The notes below the pieces were generated by a model. The model ran no database searches. It saw only the letters and a list, made by a program, of their open reading frames with translations, and had not been told where the DNA came from. Positions 49,001-62,400 of a DNA stretch of 64,000 bases are shown here, piece after piece. Source of the stretch: Eleginops maclovinus (taxonomy: Eukaryota > Chordata > Actinopteri > Perciformes > Eleginopidae). Positions within the stretch are counted from its first letter, which is position 1, and each line of letters opens with the position of its first letter. The translations under genes and the position numbers were made by a program. The stretch spans positions 22,716,247 through 22,780,246 of the forward strand of contig NC_086349.1 in the NCBI RefSeq assembly GCF_036324505.1, given 5' to 3'.

Positions 49001-51307
49001 AAAACATAAACAAAATAAACAGGAAAACGGCGTTTCTATTAAATGAATGGTGTCAGAGCATAGTTTAGTAAACAGTAATATTTAACCCAACAGGCTAACA
49101 TCCTCTGTGCATAATTGCATCTGCATAGGGGATTGGGTTGTATTGAAATGAACAGAAGAATAGATTCAAATCAATAAAAAGTGGAGAAAAGTACACAGGA
49201 TTTTAAGTTTTCTTTTTTTTTAAATTTGCATTCCTGTCATCTTTGGTGTGTACAAACTTTTTAAACTCTCTGATGTCAGTTCAGGCTCCATGTGCAACGT
49301 TATCCACCTCCTCCACTCTCCGTGACTGGTGGCTTTCACCCCTGCTTCATAGCTTGAAGGGAGAAAACATTGTGTCGAAAGGATCCAGCTTAGTTGGTTC
49401 TGGGGAGGAATTCCAGAAATTTCAACTAGGAAGGAGAGACTTGGGAAAACTTAGGACATGCCTTAGGAGTTTCGGCTGCCTTTTGGAATCCTCACACAAA
49501 CACAGTAAACTGTCCTTCAGTCTTTCCACAGGGTATTTGTCCATTTGGAGAGTTTCATATTTATCCACTTTGACAAAGCACAAAAAGAGTCCTTAAGAAT
49601 AAACTGATGAGCCGTCTTGAGCTATCTCTCAGGACATCTCCCTGCTCTGTCTGCTGTTACATGCGTCCATGTGTGCTTTGCTGCAGTCTTGTTTGTGAAT
49701 GCTGGTTATGTTGGTTTGAGCAGCATCTAATTGGAGAACTTGAGATAGATTTCCCCAAAGTAGGATTCAGACTTGATGTCCAAAGCTGTTCGGTTCAGCT
49801 GTTAAAGGCTTACTGTATATTCCGGCCTTGTTGAACTGTTCAGATAATATGAATCGTTTTGATATCATTGGACCCTGTTAAGTTATGTTTTATATATTAT
49901 CTACTAGTAGAAGTTAAAAGCTGTTCTCTGTTGTTTTTTAAATGGCTGGGAGGAAAGTCCTTCTTTTTCTTTTTAAAGTGATGCATTAGTCCTACCATCT
50001 CCAGCAGCATCATAACAACATGGTCTTTTTTAGGAAAAACAACCATTGGCAATTTGGCTTTTAGAGGCACTTCGTTAAACACAACTACCAACCACAAATA
50101 TGTGTTTTCCATTAGATGTATTATTTATTAGTTGTTATTGGGTTTTTACGAGTGGGTTGTGGGTGAACCAGCAAGAAGTGCTCCAGCAATAAATAGAAGG
50201 CATCATCTTTTATTTCTACAAACAATTAAAACCAGTTCCCTAGCTTTCAAAAAAACTGGATCCTGCACTTCCATAATGAAAAACAATAGGATATGTTCGT
50301 TCTCCCCGGGTAGACATGGCCTTGCTTTCAAAGTCTACACCTCCAGGTTAGAAAGAAAAGCTTTTGAGTTTACAGATGAGCCTGATTTAATCAATTCCAT
50401 TCCCTTTTCCTAATAATCCTTTTTGAACAGTCTAACCAGAGCCACATTATACTGTATATGATGTGACTTTTCTCCAGGTTGAAAACATCTAAGTTTAAGT
50501 TACTCGAAAGCTACTTACAGTACTCCCCATGACATGTAAACAAAGTTGATTGCCAGTGTAATAGAGATATTGTCTATGCCGATTAGAAAAATATTCAGTC
50601 TTGCATATTGATTGAATCAAAGTATAACATGTAAAGAACATTCTGGAGGTTGAGTAAGGTGAGCAGCAGGTACTGTACACTGTGGAATTTAACAGATATA
50701 AGATGCCACAAAACTTCTAGGAGAAGAACCACTCGGTTAAAACAACAAATACAGACATTTAAAACCACAAACATTATAGATGTGAACGTTTCTGTTTTTG
50801 TGAGGTTCGAAAACCTTGTATTTTCAGAAACATTTCCACAAAGTAAAGAAAAGCTCTTTCAGGTATTTATGAAAAAAAAAACAAAGAGACATTATTCCCA
50901 TTACGGTTTTCTATTAGGTTGTGCCATTCTGGACTCCTTCCAACCTCACAGCGCAGAATCTTGCATTAACTTGATATCGAGGCTTTCATCCTCTGCAAAG
51001 CTACACAGCCAGCACATGAGATTCCACAAAATGCATCCATCCTCCATTATCAGCGCAGCAGCCGCAGGTAGAATACATATAAGCATTTCTGTATTTGACT
51101 ACGTAGCTGAGAAATGTTCTTGTTCCCTGCTGCTCACTCAGTCGGGGAGCATCCCAGTATAACCACAGCGTTCTATCATTTGTAACCAGAGCCCATTTCC
51201 ATTAGTGCTCTTGAAATACTGAATGCCTTTAAAGGCAGTTTATGGGATGAATTCAAAGGGAGAAAGAAAAATCTATTCATCTGCTGAAGACTCGGTAGCC
51301 ATCCAAT

Positions 51308-51434
<127 letters not shown>

Positions 51435-54400
51435 AATATGTGTTTGGCTCCCAAATCTCCCATTTAGGTTCGGTTGGATTGAGAACTGGTGGCAGTGAAG
51501 GTACGTAAGATATGCATTTTTTACATTTTTTACATTTATCTCTAAAATGTTGTGAATCTGAACAAAAACAAAGACTTCATTAACTTTTTTTTCCCTAGAG
51601 ATGCCCCGATATTGTCATTGTCTTAGGTGTAATGATCAATTTAAATTCTGCCAATAGATTAGAAACCAATATGGCTTAGGAACTGACACAACAGATTATT
51701 GGATATGTAAAAGTTTACCCTCTTGCAATCAAACAGTTCTTATTACATTTGGATATGTCTACAAGGAGAAACATTAGACTGATGGTGGCCCTGAAAACAA
51801 CCCTATAGTATATTGGATCACGAGCTAACATTAATATCCACAGAAAGTTTAACGGCAATCCATCTAAGGTGTCACGATGAAGTCAATTCTCTCACTGAAA
51901 CAGACTCCTGAACATGAATCACAACTATCCTAAGGCAGTGCAGGCTGTGAAAATGAAATCCCCGAAGGAGCAGGCTCCACAGTACTAGCTGGGAAATGTT
52001 AAGTGCAGAGAATGAATGAGTAACACCTCCTCCTCCGCCTTCAACAGCTCCTCTTCACCGGCCTTTGATCGAAGCTGCTATACTGCCAACAGCTCAAGTG
52101 GAGGGCTGTGTGTAAGAAGTCGAGCAATTGGGAAAGTGAAGGACATGTTGAAATAAGTGAGGGTCTTCAGTTGCCATGCTGGTGACTGAGGGAGGTCGTT
52201 ATTGTGAGATATTGATATATATATGTGTCCAATAGACTTGACTGACTGACAGTGGCCATAAGGAAGAAAAACTCTCCGTAATAGGTGTGCAATCTCAATT
52301 TGTTTGACTACTCAATTCTAAGGAAAGATTGCTGCATCGTTGTGGTTGTACCAATAAGGTTTACGATTTTATAATGTGGTAATATTTGTGCTTTTTAGAC
52401 TTTCGGAAGAAAAACTGGCAACAGAACATTATACCAGGTGATACTGAAGGCCTGACTGTGGAATAAAAATCTAATATTGATCAGTCTGGGTTTCTCTGGA
52501 CACACCCTGCTAGAAGGACGATGTATTGATCTTTAAAATTCAAGTTTGTTGCAGACAGCTCAGATGTCCTTCCATACACACAGCATCATTTCAATTCAGC
52601 AAACAAAGTTCTCCATTAGAGAGGCTGGAGGAACAACTATAAGGTTAATGCAAATCTACTGATTGAGTCTAATGCCGACTGTTCGAGCCCTGTCTCCGGG
52701 CTCTGCTCATCGAATGTTAAAGAACGGCTGAAAATAAATAATAAAGAGCAGAGAGAGGACAGATCGATGAATAGTGTCTGGCAGACCAATCCAAAATCTT
52801 ATCAAGCCCTGCACTAAATGCACACTCACTGACTCGCTCATGAATAAAAGGTACAGAAAGAAGCAAGTCTGATGCAAGGCTGCTTAAAAAGATTGTTATT
52901 GGTTTGCACTCCGGAGAGTTGTGAAGATTCAAATAACCAGGGACACGAAAATGACAGATGGTTGTTGTGCTTTTCTATTCTCGTGTTCTCCCTAGATTCG
53001 TCTGACAGAAGCCCACCTGTGGCAGCTTTCACACAGGTGCTCTATCCCTTACGTGTTCAGGAACATGCCCTACACAGGTTTATGTTTATATGGAAGCAGG
53101 GATAGATATTCAGGGAAATCTGAGCTGCCAATCTCCCACCCCAAGACTTTTTTAGGAAGATGTCCATTTGAATGGAAGCAAAGACAAGCATGTAAGGTGT
53201 TAGCTCTGTCTGTTTGCATAATGCGCCATAACATATTACATTATGACCTGTTTATGGTTAAGCATTAAATGAATGGCATGAAAATTACAAACAGTACTAG
53301 AACATTGACACACAAGTAAAACAGCTCCTCGTGCATCTGGTCTGCCTCCTCTTTTTCTTCATGTCATTGTTAGGGAATATTTTGCTTAGGTGTTTAACCT
53401 TTGACCTAGTTCATCATTTTCTCCTTCCTCTGTCTGTATTCCCATGGCATAGTTTTTCAGCCTTGGAGGTGCTGTTATCTTCATTAAGGAGGGACAGCCT
53501 GGGCTACCAGAGCGTTGTTGTTCCCATACTGGGTACGAGCTCGTGCTGACCTAAGATTGGTTTTGTTGTTTTGGGACAGCTGGGCGCCGGTTTATCTGGC
53601 ACCAGGTGCTCTTGTACGCGTACTCTATTGACCTAGATGACAGTTTTAGTTAGACGTAGGATCCATATTTGTTTAGTCTGGCGACTGAAGAATGTTGATT
53701 GCCCACTCGGAACTGGTTAAAACCTCGTATTGTAGTAGAGATCTTCAAAATTGGTCGGGCAACCGCTCTGTCAACTCGTGGCTGCAGCAAATGTCTTGTC
53801 CATTCTCCGGCCGTTAACTCCAGAATAAACCTTCAGTGTTTGCCATTACAGTTCCAGCTCTCCCAGTGTCTCTCTGAGTTTCGTCTCCATTGCTCCAGAA
53901 CTTTCCACCACAGTCATCTATAACTGTTCCATTCCCAACATCCAAGCTATTTTATATTCAGTTTTATCTAACTTCTACCTAGCTTGTATAACCCTCCTGG
54001 TCGATATCATATTTCATGGTGTTCCTCAGTGGTGATTTGCACAGCAGTGACGCCAAAATACATGTAATCAAGTTAGAACTTTTTTAAAGATTCCCTCATT
54101 TTGAACAGCCATCAAAGCTTCCTCATGGTATATCCAATGACAACCTGGCGTCCAAACTTTTCTTTAAAGCCTAGCATTTTATTGCTAATTTATGAGATAA
54201 TATGAAGTATTTTAGATGTCAATGTAACACTTTTCCACCAGCAAACGTTGATTTTGATTCAAGATTCATGAAGCTTTATTTATCCCGATGGAAATTGAGG
54301 GAAGGATTGATGTGCCTGCAATTCATTTCTTAAAAAGTAATTGATGACTTTGGCTATAATGAAATACTGCTGGTATGACATACATTTTTCAGCAATGGTT

Positions 54401-54461
54401 TTAGGTTTACAAGATCTGTAGTGGATTCATTCAATTTATAGAGACGGTAGATGGTACTTAA

Positions 54462-55114
54462 AGGTGCCACAGAAAGCATCTATCTGGTAATTTAAATGTT
54501 CTCTGATGTCTACAAAGAAGGTATATAACTTTGGTTGATCCAAAAAATGTCCAGATGTGGTTTCACAGACTCATTTACAGCCCTATGATTTGGTTATAGA
54601 ATGAAACAAGCTGAATGGCCTTATTTGGGGGCTCATTTAAATAATGATGACGAGCTCTGCTCTGATTGGCTGGTTTACAAGGAGCGATCCATGGCTGCCT
54701 CAGAGCACACAGAAGTAAGTGAGGTTCGCAAAACTGTGAGAGATGAACCATGGAGGCTATTGGCATCCAACCTTACATGTTTGGGCCTTTATCGGAGGAG
54801 GAAACCGAGGAATTTGAAGAACAGCCAGTTGGTCTGAGATTGGAGAGCAACGTTACGGAGTGGTAAGTGTTAGCGTTAGTGTTTCCAGCAGCTGGTGCAT
54901 GCAAATGTTGGAGCTGGACTACCGTGTGTTACCTCACACAGGGGTTGTTGTAATTCGCCCGTTTTACCGCTGTGATGTGCATATTCGTGATTTGCACGTG
55001 GAGGAGGAAACAATGGTGTTTGAGGTTCACGGTAGGCCTATGTCAGTTCAATGTACCGAACTCTCCTTATTCAACTATGCCAAGGTAAACACAGTTTTCC
55101 ATTCTATGGCACCT
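54462..55114. mobile_element. TTAA-flanked DNA transposon (Kolobok- or piggyBac-type, non-autonomous)
   Basis: TTAA occurs at 54458-54461 and 55115-55118. The ends are imperfect inverted repeats, AGGTGCCACAGAAAGCA on the left and AGGTGCCATAGAATGGA from the right. The 653-bp interior has no transposase. It contains an inverted CCAAT-like stretch (tctgattggctg) and a short open frame with a splice donor. TTAA duplications are typical of piggyBac and Kolobok elements; which superfamily is undecided. Confidence 0.7.
54750..54862 (+). pseudogene. first exon of a P2X7-C-terminal-domain-like gene inside the TTAA element
   Basis: From ATG 54750 the frame reads MEAIGIQPYMFGPL followed by an acidic stretch (SEEETEEFEEQP) and LRLESNVTEW. 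A gtaagt donor overlaps the Trp codon, and a TAA follows if unspliced. An IQPY-F-P start, acidic stretch and S/T-E-W before a CxCGxC motif resemble the N-terminus of the fish protein family that shares the intracellular domain of P2X7. The cysteine part is absent here, so the copy is truncated. The assignment is from memory. Confidence 0.5.
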
Positions 55115-58100
55115 TTAATCCATTTTTCCCAAAACAAGCGCTGAAATGACATTCAACTTAATTGCGAAATCCAAAAGGGAGCAGGAGGAGAAACCTGTGA
55201 AAGGAGAAGGTCACATATTAGATCTAATTAACCTGAACTTAAACAGTGGAGTAAATGCCAATTATATAAACATGTCTGTATGCCTAAAGGTTTGGTAATT
55301 ACATGTTGGTTATACTGTGTGTTTGGTCTGAACAGGGTGTACATGTGGGGTGAAGAAGAGGTAGGTTAGAGGAAGATAAATAAGGGGAAAAGTGTAAATG
55401 TAAGCAATATATTTGGTGCTTTAATAAATGAAGTGATGTAGAGGGTGAGAGATATCAGTGAGACTTCAACAACTAAAGAGGCTAAGTTGCTAGTGTCTTG
55501 AAAAGTGTGAGGAATTTTACAATAAACCTTCATTCATCTGTTTATCTAATAACTTGAGGAAGTTTCATAGTCATACCTGTACGTTAAACATGTACCCTCT
55601 TCCCCTTGTGGTTACTGACAATTTATCATTTTTTTCAACATCAAGCAAACTACAAACGTTAGGTGGCAAATTGCTTTTTTCTGATGGGATACAATCAAGA
55701 TAAAATGAAAGATACTTCAGCGCCAGACTTCTCATGTTTTTGATTTTCCCTCTAACTGTTTTTGTTGTGGCCTTTTTTACACCATTACATTTATTTTTAC
55801 CAATTAAAAGTCCTCTCTTTGATTACCCCAGACTGTTGCATGAGCACATGCAAACATTTATCATTGTGCACTTTTAATTTCACATACTTTCAGCTAATGG
55901 TACGTGTTTCTCAGCTTGATGAAGAGTGTGTTGGCAGGATGCTTCTCTTTTCATCGCAGTTTAAGCTAATTAATATATTTGGTCCTCTTTTAAATGTGTT
56001 TTTTTTATGTACAACACATTTGTTTGATGTTTACTTGACTCAAAAAGACAGTTTAGTGATCAAAATCATTTGTGAGATCACCACATTATGATGCATCCGA
56101 TGGGAACCATTAATGTATACAATAAATTCATCTGGACCAAAGTGTTGGGCAGTCATGTAGAGGCCATACATGATTACCAAAATTGCACATTTTAAATAAC
56201 TAATTATTACATTAAATTTATTGTATACCCGTGGTTGCAGAAGAGGCTGAAATATTGGGCATATTGACATGTTTTGGTGCTCCCAGCATTTAATGGACCT
56301 TTGTGGGAGGAGGAGGGGTGATAATAACAGTGGGACAAACATTGGAGCAGTAGGCGGTATTCAACATCAGGCCTCAGAATGGATGCTATTAGATGGAGTC
56401 GATAAGTGGAAGCGGTGGTGGTGGAGGAGGAGGAGACGAACGTAAGGACAGAAGATGAAAACGATGAAGAAAAGGTTGTGCAAAAAGGAGGGATTGGATT
56501 TGCTGTTAAGGATCAAATAGATAAATGTTCAAGGAGAAAAGGAAGAAGGGCTGAGTTCTGGGATTGGGCTGTTGCTACTCAGATTGGACGAGAGGAGTAA
56601 AAGGATAAGATTGAAACTGATGAGATACAGATGGTGTCCTATATGGCGTCGCAGAATGGATAGTAAATGATGTTTGGATTAAGGCTACAGCTAATGGACA
56701 AGAAGAATGAAGAAAACGGACAGAAGCGGAAATGGAATAGGAGAAGGAAAGCGTAAAAAATAAACAATTTAGAGGAAAAAAGATAAATAGTTAAACATGT
56801 AGAAAACCTCTCGGTGTGTTGTGCATGAGTGTATGAGTGCTCATCCTGTCTTTGAGAGGCCTATTTTAGTTTGAGGTTTCTTCTTAAAGTTGGGACATTT
56901 TTTCCCATCCCCACCTGGGGTTGCATTACGGCAAATATGGTCCTCACAACACTATCCCACCAAGATATACAACAGCATTTGTCTTTGCAAGCAAGCGCCC
57001 TAAAACAGGGATGTTGTAAGGTGAGAGAAAGGCAGTAATGCTGTATGTCTTGATGATCAAGGTACATACATAAAAATGCATGCATCTCAAAGAGAGAAAC
57101 TATATGCCAGATCTTAGCTAAAAGATCCCTCTGCAGTCCATTGGCAGGTACACGCATAATCAAAAAAACACTTTGTTTGTCTACAACAGAGAAATATTAA
57201 AGTCCTTCACAACGGAGGCTGTTTATTTTCAATTTACCAGTTCAATAACATGAATATTAATGTATTATATTATATTATATTATAATATTGATAACAGTCA
57301 GTATGCATTTTCTATAATAACCACTTATTGCATGATTGTTCCCATGGCCTAGGTGGTTATTATTGTAATCAAATCCCTTCAAAGAGGCCTGAGAGAAGAC
57401 TTCTGGACCTATTATTGGCTATGAGAAAGGATAATTCTAGCCTGTGATGTGATTCTTTGAAACATATTAGAGACGAAAGGAACTTTGTTATTGCATTGGT
57501 CCCCACTTGGGATTCTGGGCTGGTACATGTCCTCAGTGTTGACAACTACTTGTGTGTGTTAAGAGGTGCAAAGTTTAAAAATAGCTGTTTTTCCTGCATC
57601 CTTCAAAGCAGGTACGTGACTGCAAACGCGAACATGTTCCCTACTTAAATCCAGTTCTGTAATCACTCACAAAGTAAAGCAACAAGAGGAAGCTTTTTAT
57701 ATGCTAAAGTAGGCAGGAAACACTTAAAGATCAAGAGTTTCTGAGAAAGAAACAAATTTCACCAATTGCTTTATTTGATTTTCATCATAAAAAGCAGTTG
57801 ATTAAATGTGTGTACATCCTCGCATTTAGAAATAATCAGAGGTGTTTTAAGAGTAGAGCAGTTTTGGAAAATATGACATTACATAAATATGATATATCTT
57901 TGATGTAATGTTCTCAGTTGAGGACATTTTATTCCAATACTGTTACTCAAAGACTTCTTTAGGTATTAACGTTACATTTCTTAAGCGTGTCAATGAATTT
58001 CCAAACGAGTATGTTTTACCTAAATGTTAATCTTTATTTATATGGAGTAGTTTTAGAATGACCTGCTATTAAGGATGTATTTTTGCCTCTTATTATAATT

Positions 58101-58402
58101 ACTATAATCCAATGTCTGAACCATTGAGTCACATTTAAGGACTATTGTTATCTTGGTTTCAAAATTAGAAATATGTGTCATCTGCAAAAAAATATATAAC
58201 ATCCAGGGTCCAATTCTATTTTCATAATACCCTTGGCTTGGATTTTTGGAACTATACCAAATTGTATTTTGTTTATGGAAAACTGTAAGGGGCCATCCGG
58301 AGTGTGTACCCCTCTGAACACACGGTTAGTCATCCTGCAGCCCTGACACTCTGTAAGAGAAATCCCTTCCTGAAACTAATGTTTCCAACGTTTACACGCA
58401 CC

Positions 58403-58403
<1 letters not shown>

Positions 58404-58491
<88 letters not shown>
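58404..58491. repeat. (AC)n microsatellite, about 88 bp
   Basis: Pure AC run, about 760 bases upstream of the fam187a start. Confidence 0.97.
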
Positions 58492-58492
<1 letters not shown>

Positions 58493-59253
58493 ATGAAATC
58501 CTCTTCCAATGCATGCCTTTAGCTGAGGCTGCCATCTTACATCATACAGTACTTGTTTGTGTCTCCAGGCGGTGAAGTTTTACAGGAGTGTGTTCAGTCA
58601 TTGAGCTGGAGGCCCAATGATACACGGACCTGCAGCTCAGCAGGGAGCAGCTTCATTGCCCTCATTTTTTCCTACCTTATGATATCACAATACCAAGTTC
58701 CTGCAAATTTCCTCCTGCAGCAATGTTAAGACGTGCAGGACATCTCACCTCATATCAACTCTTAAGTGTGTTTTATGAGCTGTTTGCTGCACCTTGGCTG
58801 AAAAGGCTTTTTTTAAATCTGAAATCATCCTGCAGAGATATTTCAGTTGGACCAAAATAGTGGACTGACAAACAGAACATCCCTAGAGCCTTACAACCAC
58901 ATAAATCTGTACAACAGGTCTGAAAAAAGCAGGACATTTTAATGATTCTAATTAAAACTGACTAGAATGATGTGACAAAAGACAAAAGTGTTTGAAATTG
59001 GCAAACAGGGCCTGTGTTTGTGCTTTAACAGTAATAAGACTGCTCTCAACTTCAAGATGTTTGCGTTGACAACAGGGGACGGGTCCTTGGTGATCTGATT
59101 AGATTCAATCAAAGCTGTTTTGTTTTGAAACAACTTATTTCAACTTATGTGAATTAGGACAGAACAAAAACACTGGAGGTTTCTCAGGGTTTGTGCATAA
59201 GTATTTTATTTAGGTGGCAGCTTGTCAGAACATTTCATCCTCAGAGAAGCCTA

Positions 59254-59451
59254 ATGCCTCCTCCATCGCCCTCTCCCATCCTCCTGCCCCTCTTCCTCTT
59301 CTTGTGTCTTGAGGTGTTGAGCTATGAGGCTCCAGAGGATAAGCAGGATGTGTTTGCTGGAAAAGCCTGTCCTGCCTTCCTGACCTTCACCAATGCGGCC
59401 TACCTGGTCGGTGTCACTGTGGAGCTTCCCTGCCACTGCAAACCAGAACAG
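59254..59451 (+). CDS. fam187a: fam187a exon 1: signal peptide and start of Ig domain 1
   Basis: Sixty-six codons from ATG at 59254 to CAG, followed by donor gtacca (phase 0). The protein begins with a proline-rich leader and a leucine/phenylalanine core, then GKACPAFLTFTNAAYLVG and ELPCHCKPEQ, which match the start of the FAM187A first Ig domain. Confidence 0.88.
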
Positions 59452-62400
59452 GTACCAACCATAACTTAAACACTTTTGATCGAATGTTTTGGACTACGTT
59501 TATGTCTTTGTGATTTTTATTTGATTGGCAATCCTTTGCAAGTTGAAGAATCCATCACAATGAATCTTGGTTTGTTATGTAATCCTGAACACGGGTAAGA
59601 AATGGAAAAACTTATCAGACATTTTACGTATTATGTCTGCTATGCTAACCCTAACCCTTGTCTCCAGGTTCATACTTTGATTTTGTGTTTCTTAGAATAT
59701 GTTTACATGCTTTAATAACTTATACTTGGGAGACTAACAAAGGATTTATGATTCTGAATATAATTGTATTGACCCTCTGTCTGATATGCTCTGCTTTAGC
59801 TTGTTTTAAAGAAACTGCAATGCCAGGCAAGCTATTGGGTTCATGTTGACTTCCTGTCAGCTAATGTCATTCACATACACTGCAACTTGGACTGTGAAAA
59901 ACAGTATAGGTCAATGTATATGTTGTGACATCACAGATTTCCTGGGCGGACGGATCGTTTGAAGGCCCAGTTTCAGAATACAGACGCTATTTTTTGCACC
60001 CTCGAATTCATTGTTGAAAGTGTGGACATGACTTCAACAATGCTCAAATATATTAGGTCAAAAGACGTATTATTTGATGATAGCTTGACGAAAGGATCCC
60101 AAAAATAATTGGTTTTGTAAATTGCAGGTCAAAAGGTGTGTGCAACAGCATATTAATGCATGTATTATCATACTTTATGTTTAAATGTATTCTCTGAATT
60201 TTAGAGTTACATGTACAGTTTTAGAGGACCTGATCCTCAAATCAGAAATGACGTTACGATGTATTAGCATAATCACATAGTTATATAACATACAGCAAGA
60301 TAACACATCCTATCCTCTTTTCTTTGTGCAGTACCAGCTGTGTAAATGGCTGGACTTGTTATGTAACTGCTCCGCTGCTGAAATCCACAGCCTTTTTAAG
60401 CTGTACAGATCAGTAGGTTTTGCAGAATCCAGACGGATATGGTTACAGAGAGCAGGGTAAAAGAGGAGTAAGAGAGAATAAGAGGACTGGGTAATTTGCT
60501 TCCAAAACAGAGAAAAAGAGTGAGATTGATATACTGGAAAAAAAATCTACCATCGGCAGATATATATTTGGTCACCTGTGTGTTTCAGATCCAATCAGTT
60601 GTGTGGTTCTTTAGGAAACACCTAGGCGGCTCCAAGGAGACCAGAGCATTGACTGATCACCATGGCAACAGTCTTCTGGACCTTCGTAGTGTCCCTCACA
60701 GCGGCGATCTGAGGAGTCGATTTTCTATACGTCTCTTCAGCCTACTGATTTTCAGAGCGGGGCTCGACGACTCAGGCATTTATATCTGCGGCTCTGTCCA
60801 CAAAGACTTCTTCTATGGTTATGACCTGGACATCCAGGAGGCCCGCACGCTAAGCTTCACTCCGAGGTGATGAGAAAGACTCAATGACTGTGGCTTTATT
60901 GGAAATCAGACGTTGTGGCTGTCAAATTCTGACACTGGCGATGGTTGTGTTATTTTGACTGATAAGCAAATCTTATTTCCAGTGAACATGTATTGACATC
61001 TAAAGTCGATTATCAATGGTAAAACTAATTTAGACATCCGATCATCACTGGACCTTTTACCCCTAACATGCTGATGGGTAAAAGACCAGGATAAGAGAGG
61101 CCTATCGATTTGTGATTTACATGGCATACATTTCAAAGGATACTGAACAACCGATGATTGCAAAATGTACAGTGTTATAGTGAGTGTCTCCTCTCAAATG
61201 CATAACCCTAACCCTAATCCTAATCGACTATATTTTAATTTAACAGACGGACAAATCCATGATGAACCACTGATTAAGGTGAATCTAATGCAAAGTTATA
61301 TGTTTCTAGACTCATTCGTGAAAGTACGAGCAAGAAAAAGACAGAAAGAAAAGACCTCGGCTCTTCTCAGCCTCTGTACCGGGTCTTCATCAGCTTCCGG
61401 CCCTGGACAGTCTGCGATCGCTGTGGCGTACCCGGAGAGCAGGTTCGTGTGGGACTCTGCTACGTCCACTCCCTCTACCTGCATGTACGCTACAGACGGG
61501 CCAATCAGACAGTTGCGTCATGTGGGTCTGGGGCGGTGCCCAAGGGGTTTGGACAACTGAAGCAAAGGAGAGCTGGAGCCGAGCTGGAGGTCAAAAGCTG
61601 TCAAGTCACTTGCCAAACTCAAGCTGGTGGATACTCCAAAATCCGTGCTCTGATGGAATTTCTTGGGTACAAGTAAGTATATAGATAAGTATATAGAAGC
61701 AGATATGAAAGACAGGATGTGGAGAAGGTAGCCAACATATTGAAGGGAACAAGTTGCTCCGGTCAGACCACCTGCTATCATTGTGAATGGGTGAATGAGA
61801 GGCGAATTGTAAAGCGCTTTCAATAACAGCACTACATAAATGGAGCCATTGAACTCTTTAAAAGGGCTGCAGGGAATGAAAAATAAGCTGACTGCTTCGT
61901 AGAGCCTTGTTAATATGCGGTAAAATCAAAGTGTCAGGAGATATTCAGCAACTTCCTGGGCAATCAATTTGATTTTAGCATGTAGGTTGGGAATCGTCAT
62001 GAAGAATGGGGATATTTGATCAACTGGAGAGCAATAATGTGGGCAGTAAATGTCAGAAAATAGCATTAGATTTAGATATTGACATATTTTGCCTGATGAT
62101 TGCGCCAGGTAAAAAAATTGATCGCTCAAAGAAACCATTATTTTTCTGTATTATAGTTCTGCCTCCTCCTCAGTGGAGGTACCAGTGTTCTACCTGAACC
62201 ACCCCGCAGACCGTCTCCTGGTCTTCGGCTGTCCCGGGGCACATCCTAACATGGCTGTGGCCTGGGACCAAGGAACTAAACCCATCTACAGAGATGAACA
62301 CTTGGCAGGTCTTAACCTCAGCACCACACCCCCAAGGCTGATGATAGACACCGGACACCACCTGGTGTTTAAACCTGCTAAAACTCAGGACTCAGGTAAT

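Noticed and set aside
50650..51162. 170-codon open frame
   Set aside because: No recognised motif, no splice context, low-GC composition like the flanks; most likely chance.
52990..53270. Possible reverse transcriptase remnant (frames around LHRFMFIWKQG)
   Set aside because: Only a vague resemblance to LINE thumb motifs, with no diagnostic block.
59191..59253. Upstream in-frame ATG for fam187a
   Set aside because: It would add 21 residues before the hydrophobic leader; the ATG at 59254 gives a normal signal peptide.
61203..61224. Telomere-like aaccctaaccctaatcctaat (also near 59645 and 31300)
   Set aside because: Only about two perfect units; too short to call an interstitial telomere tract.
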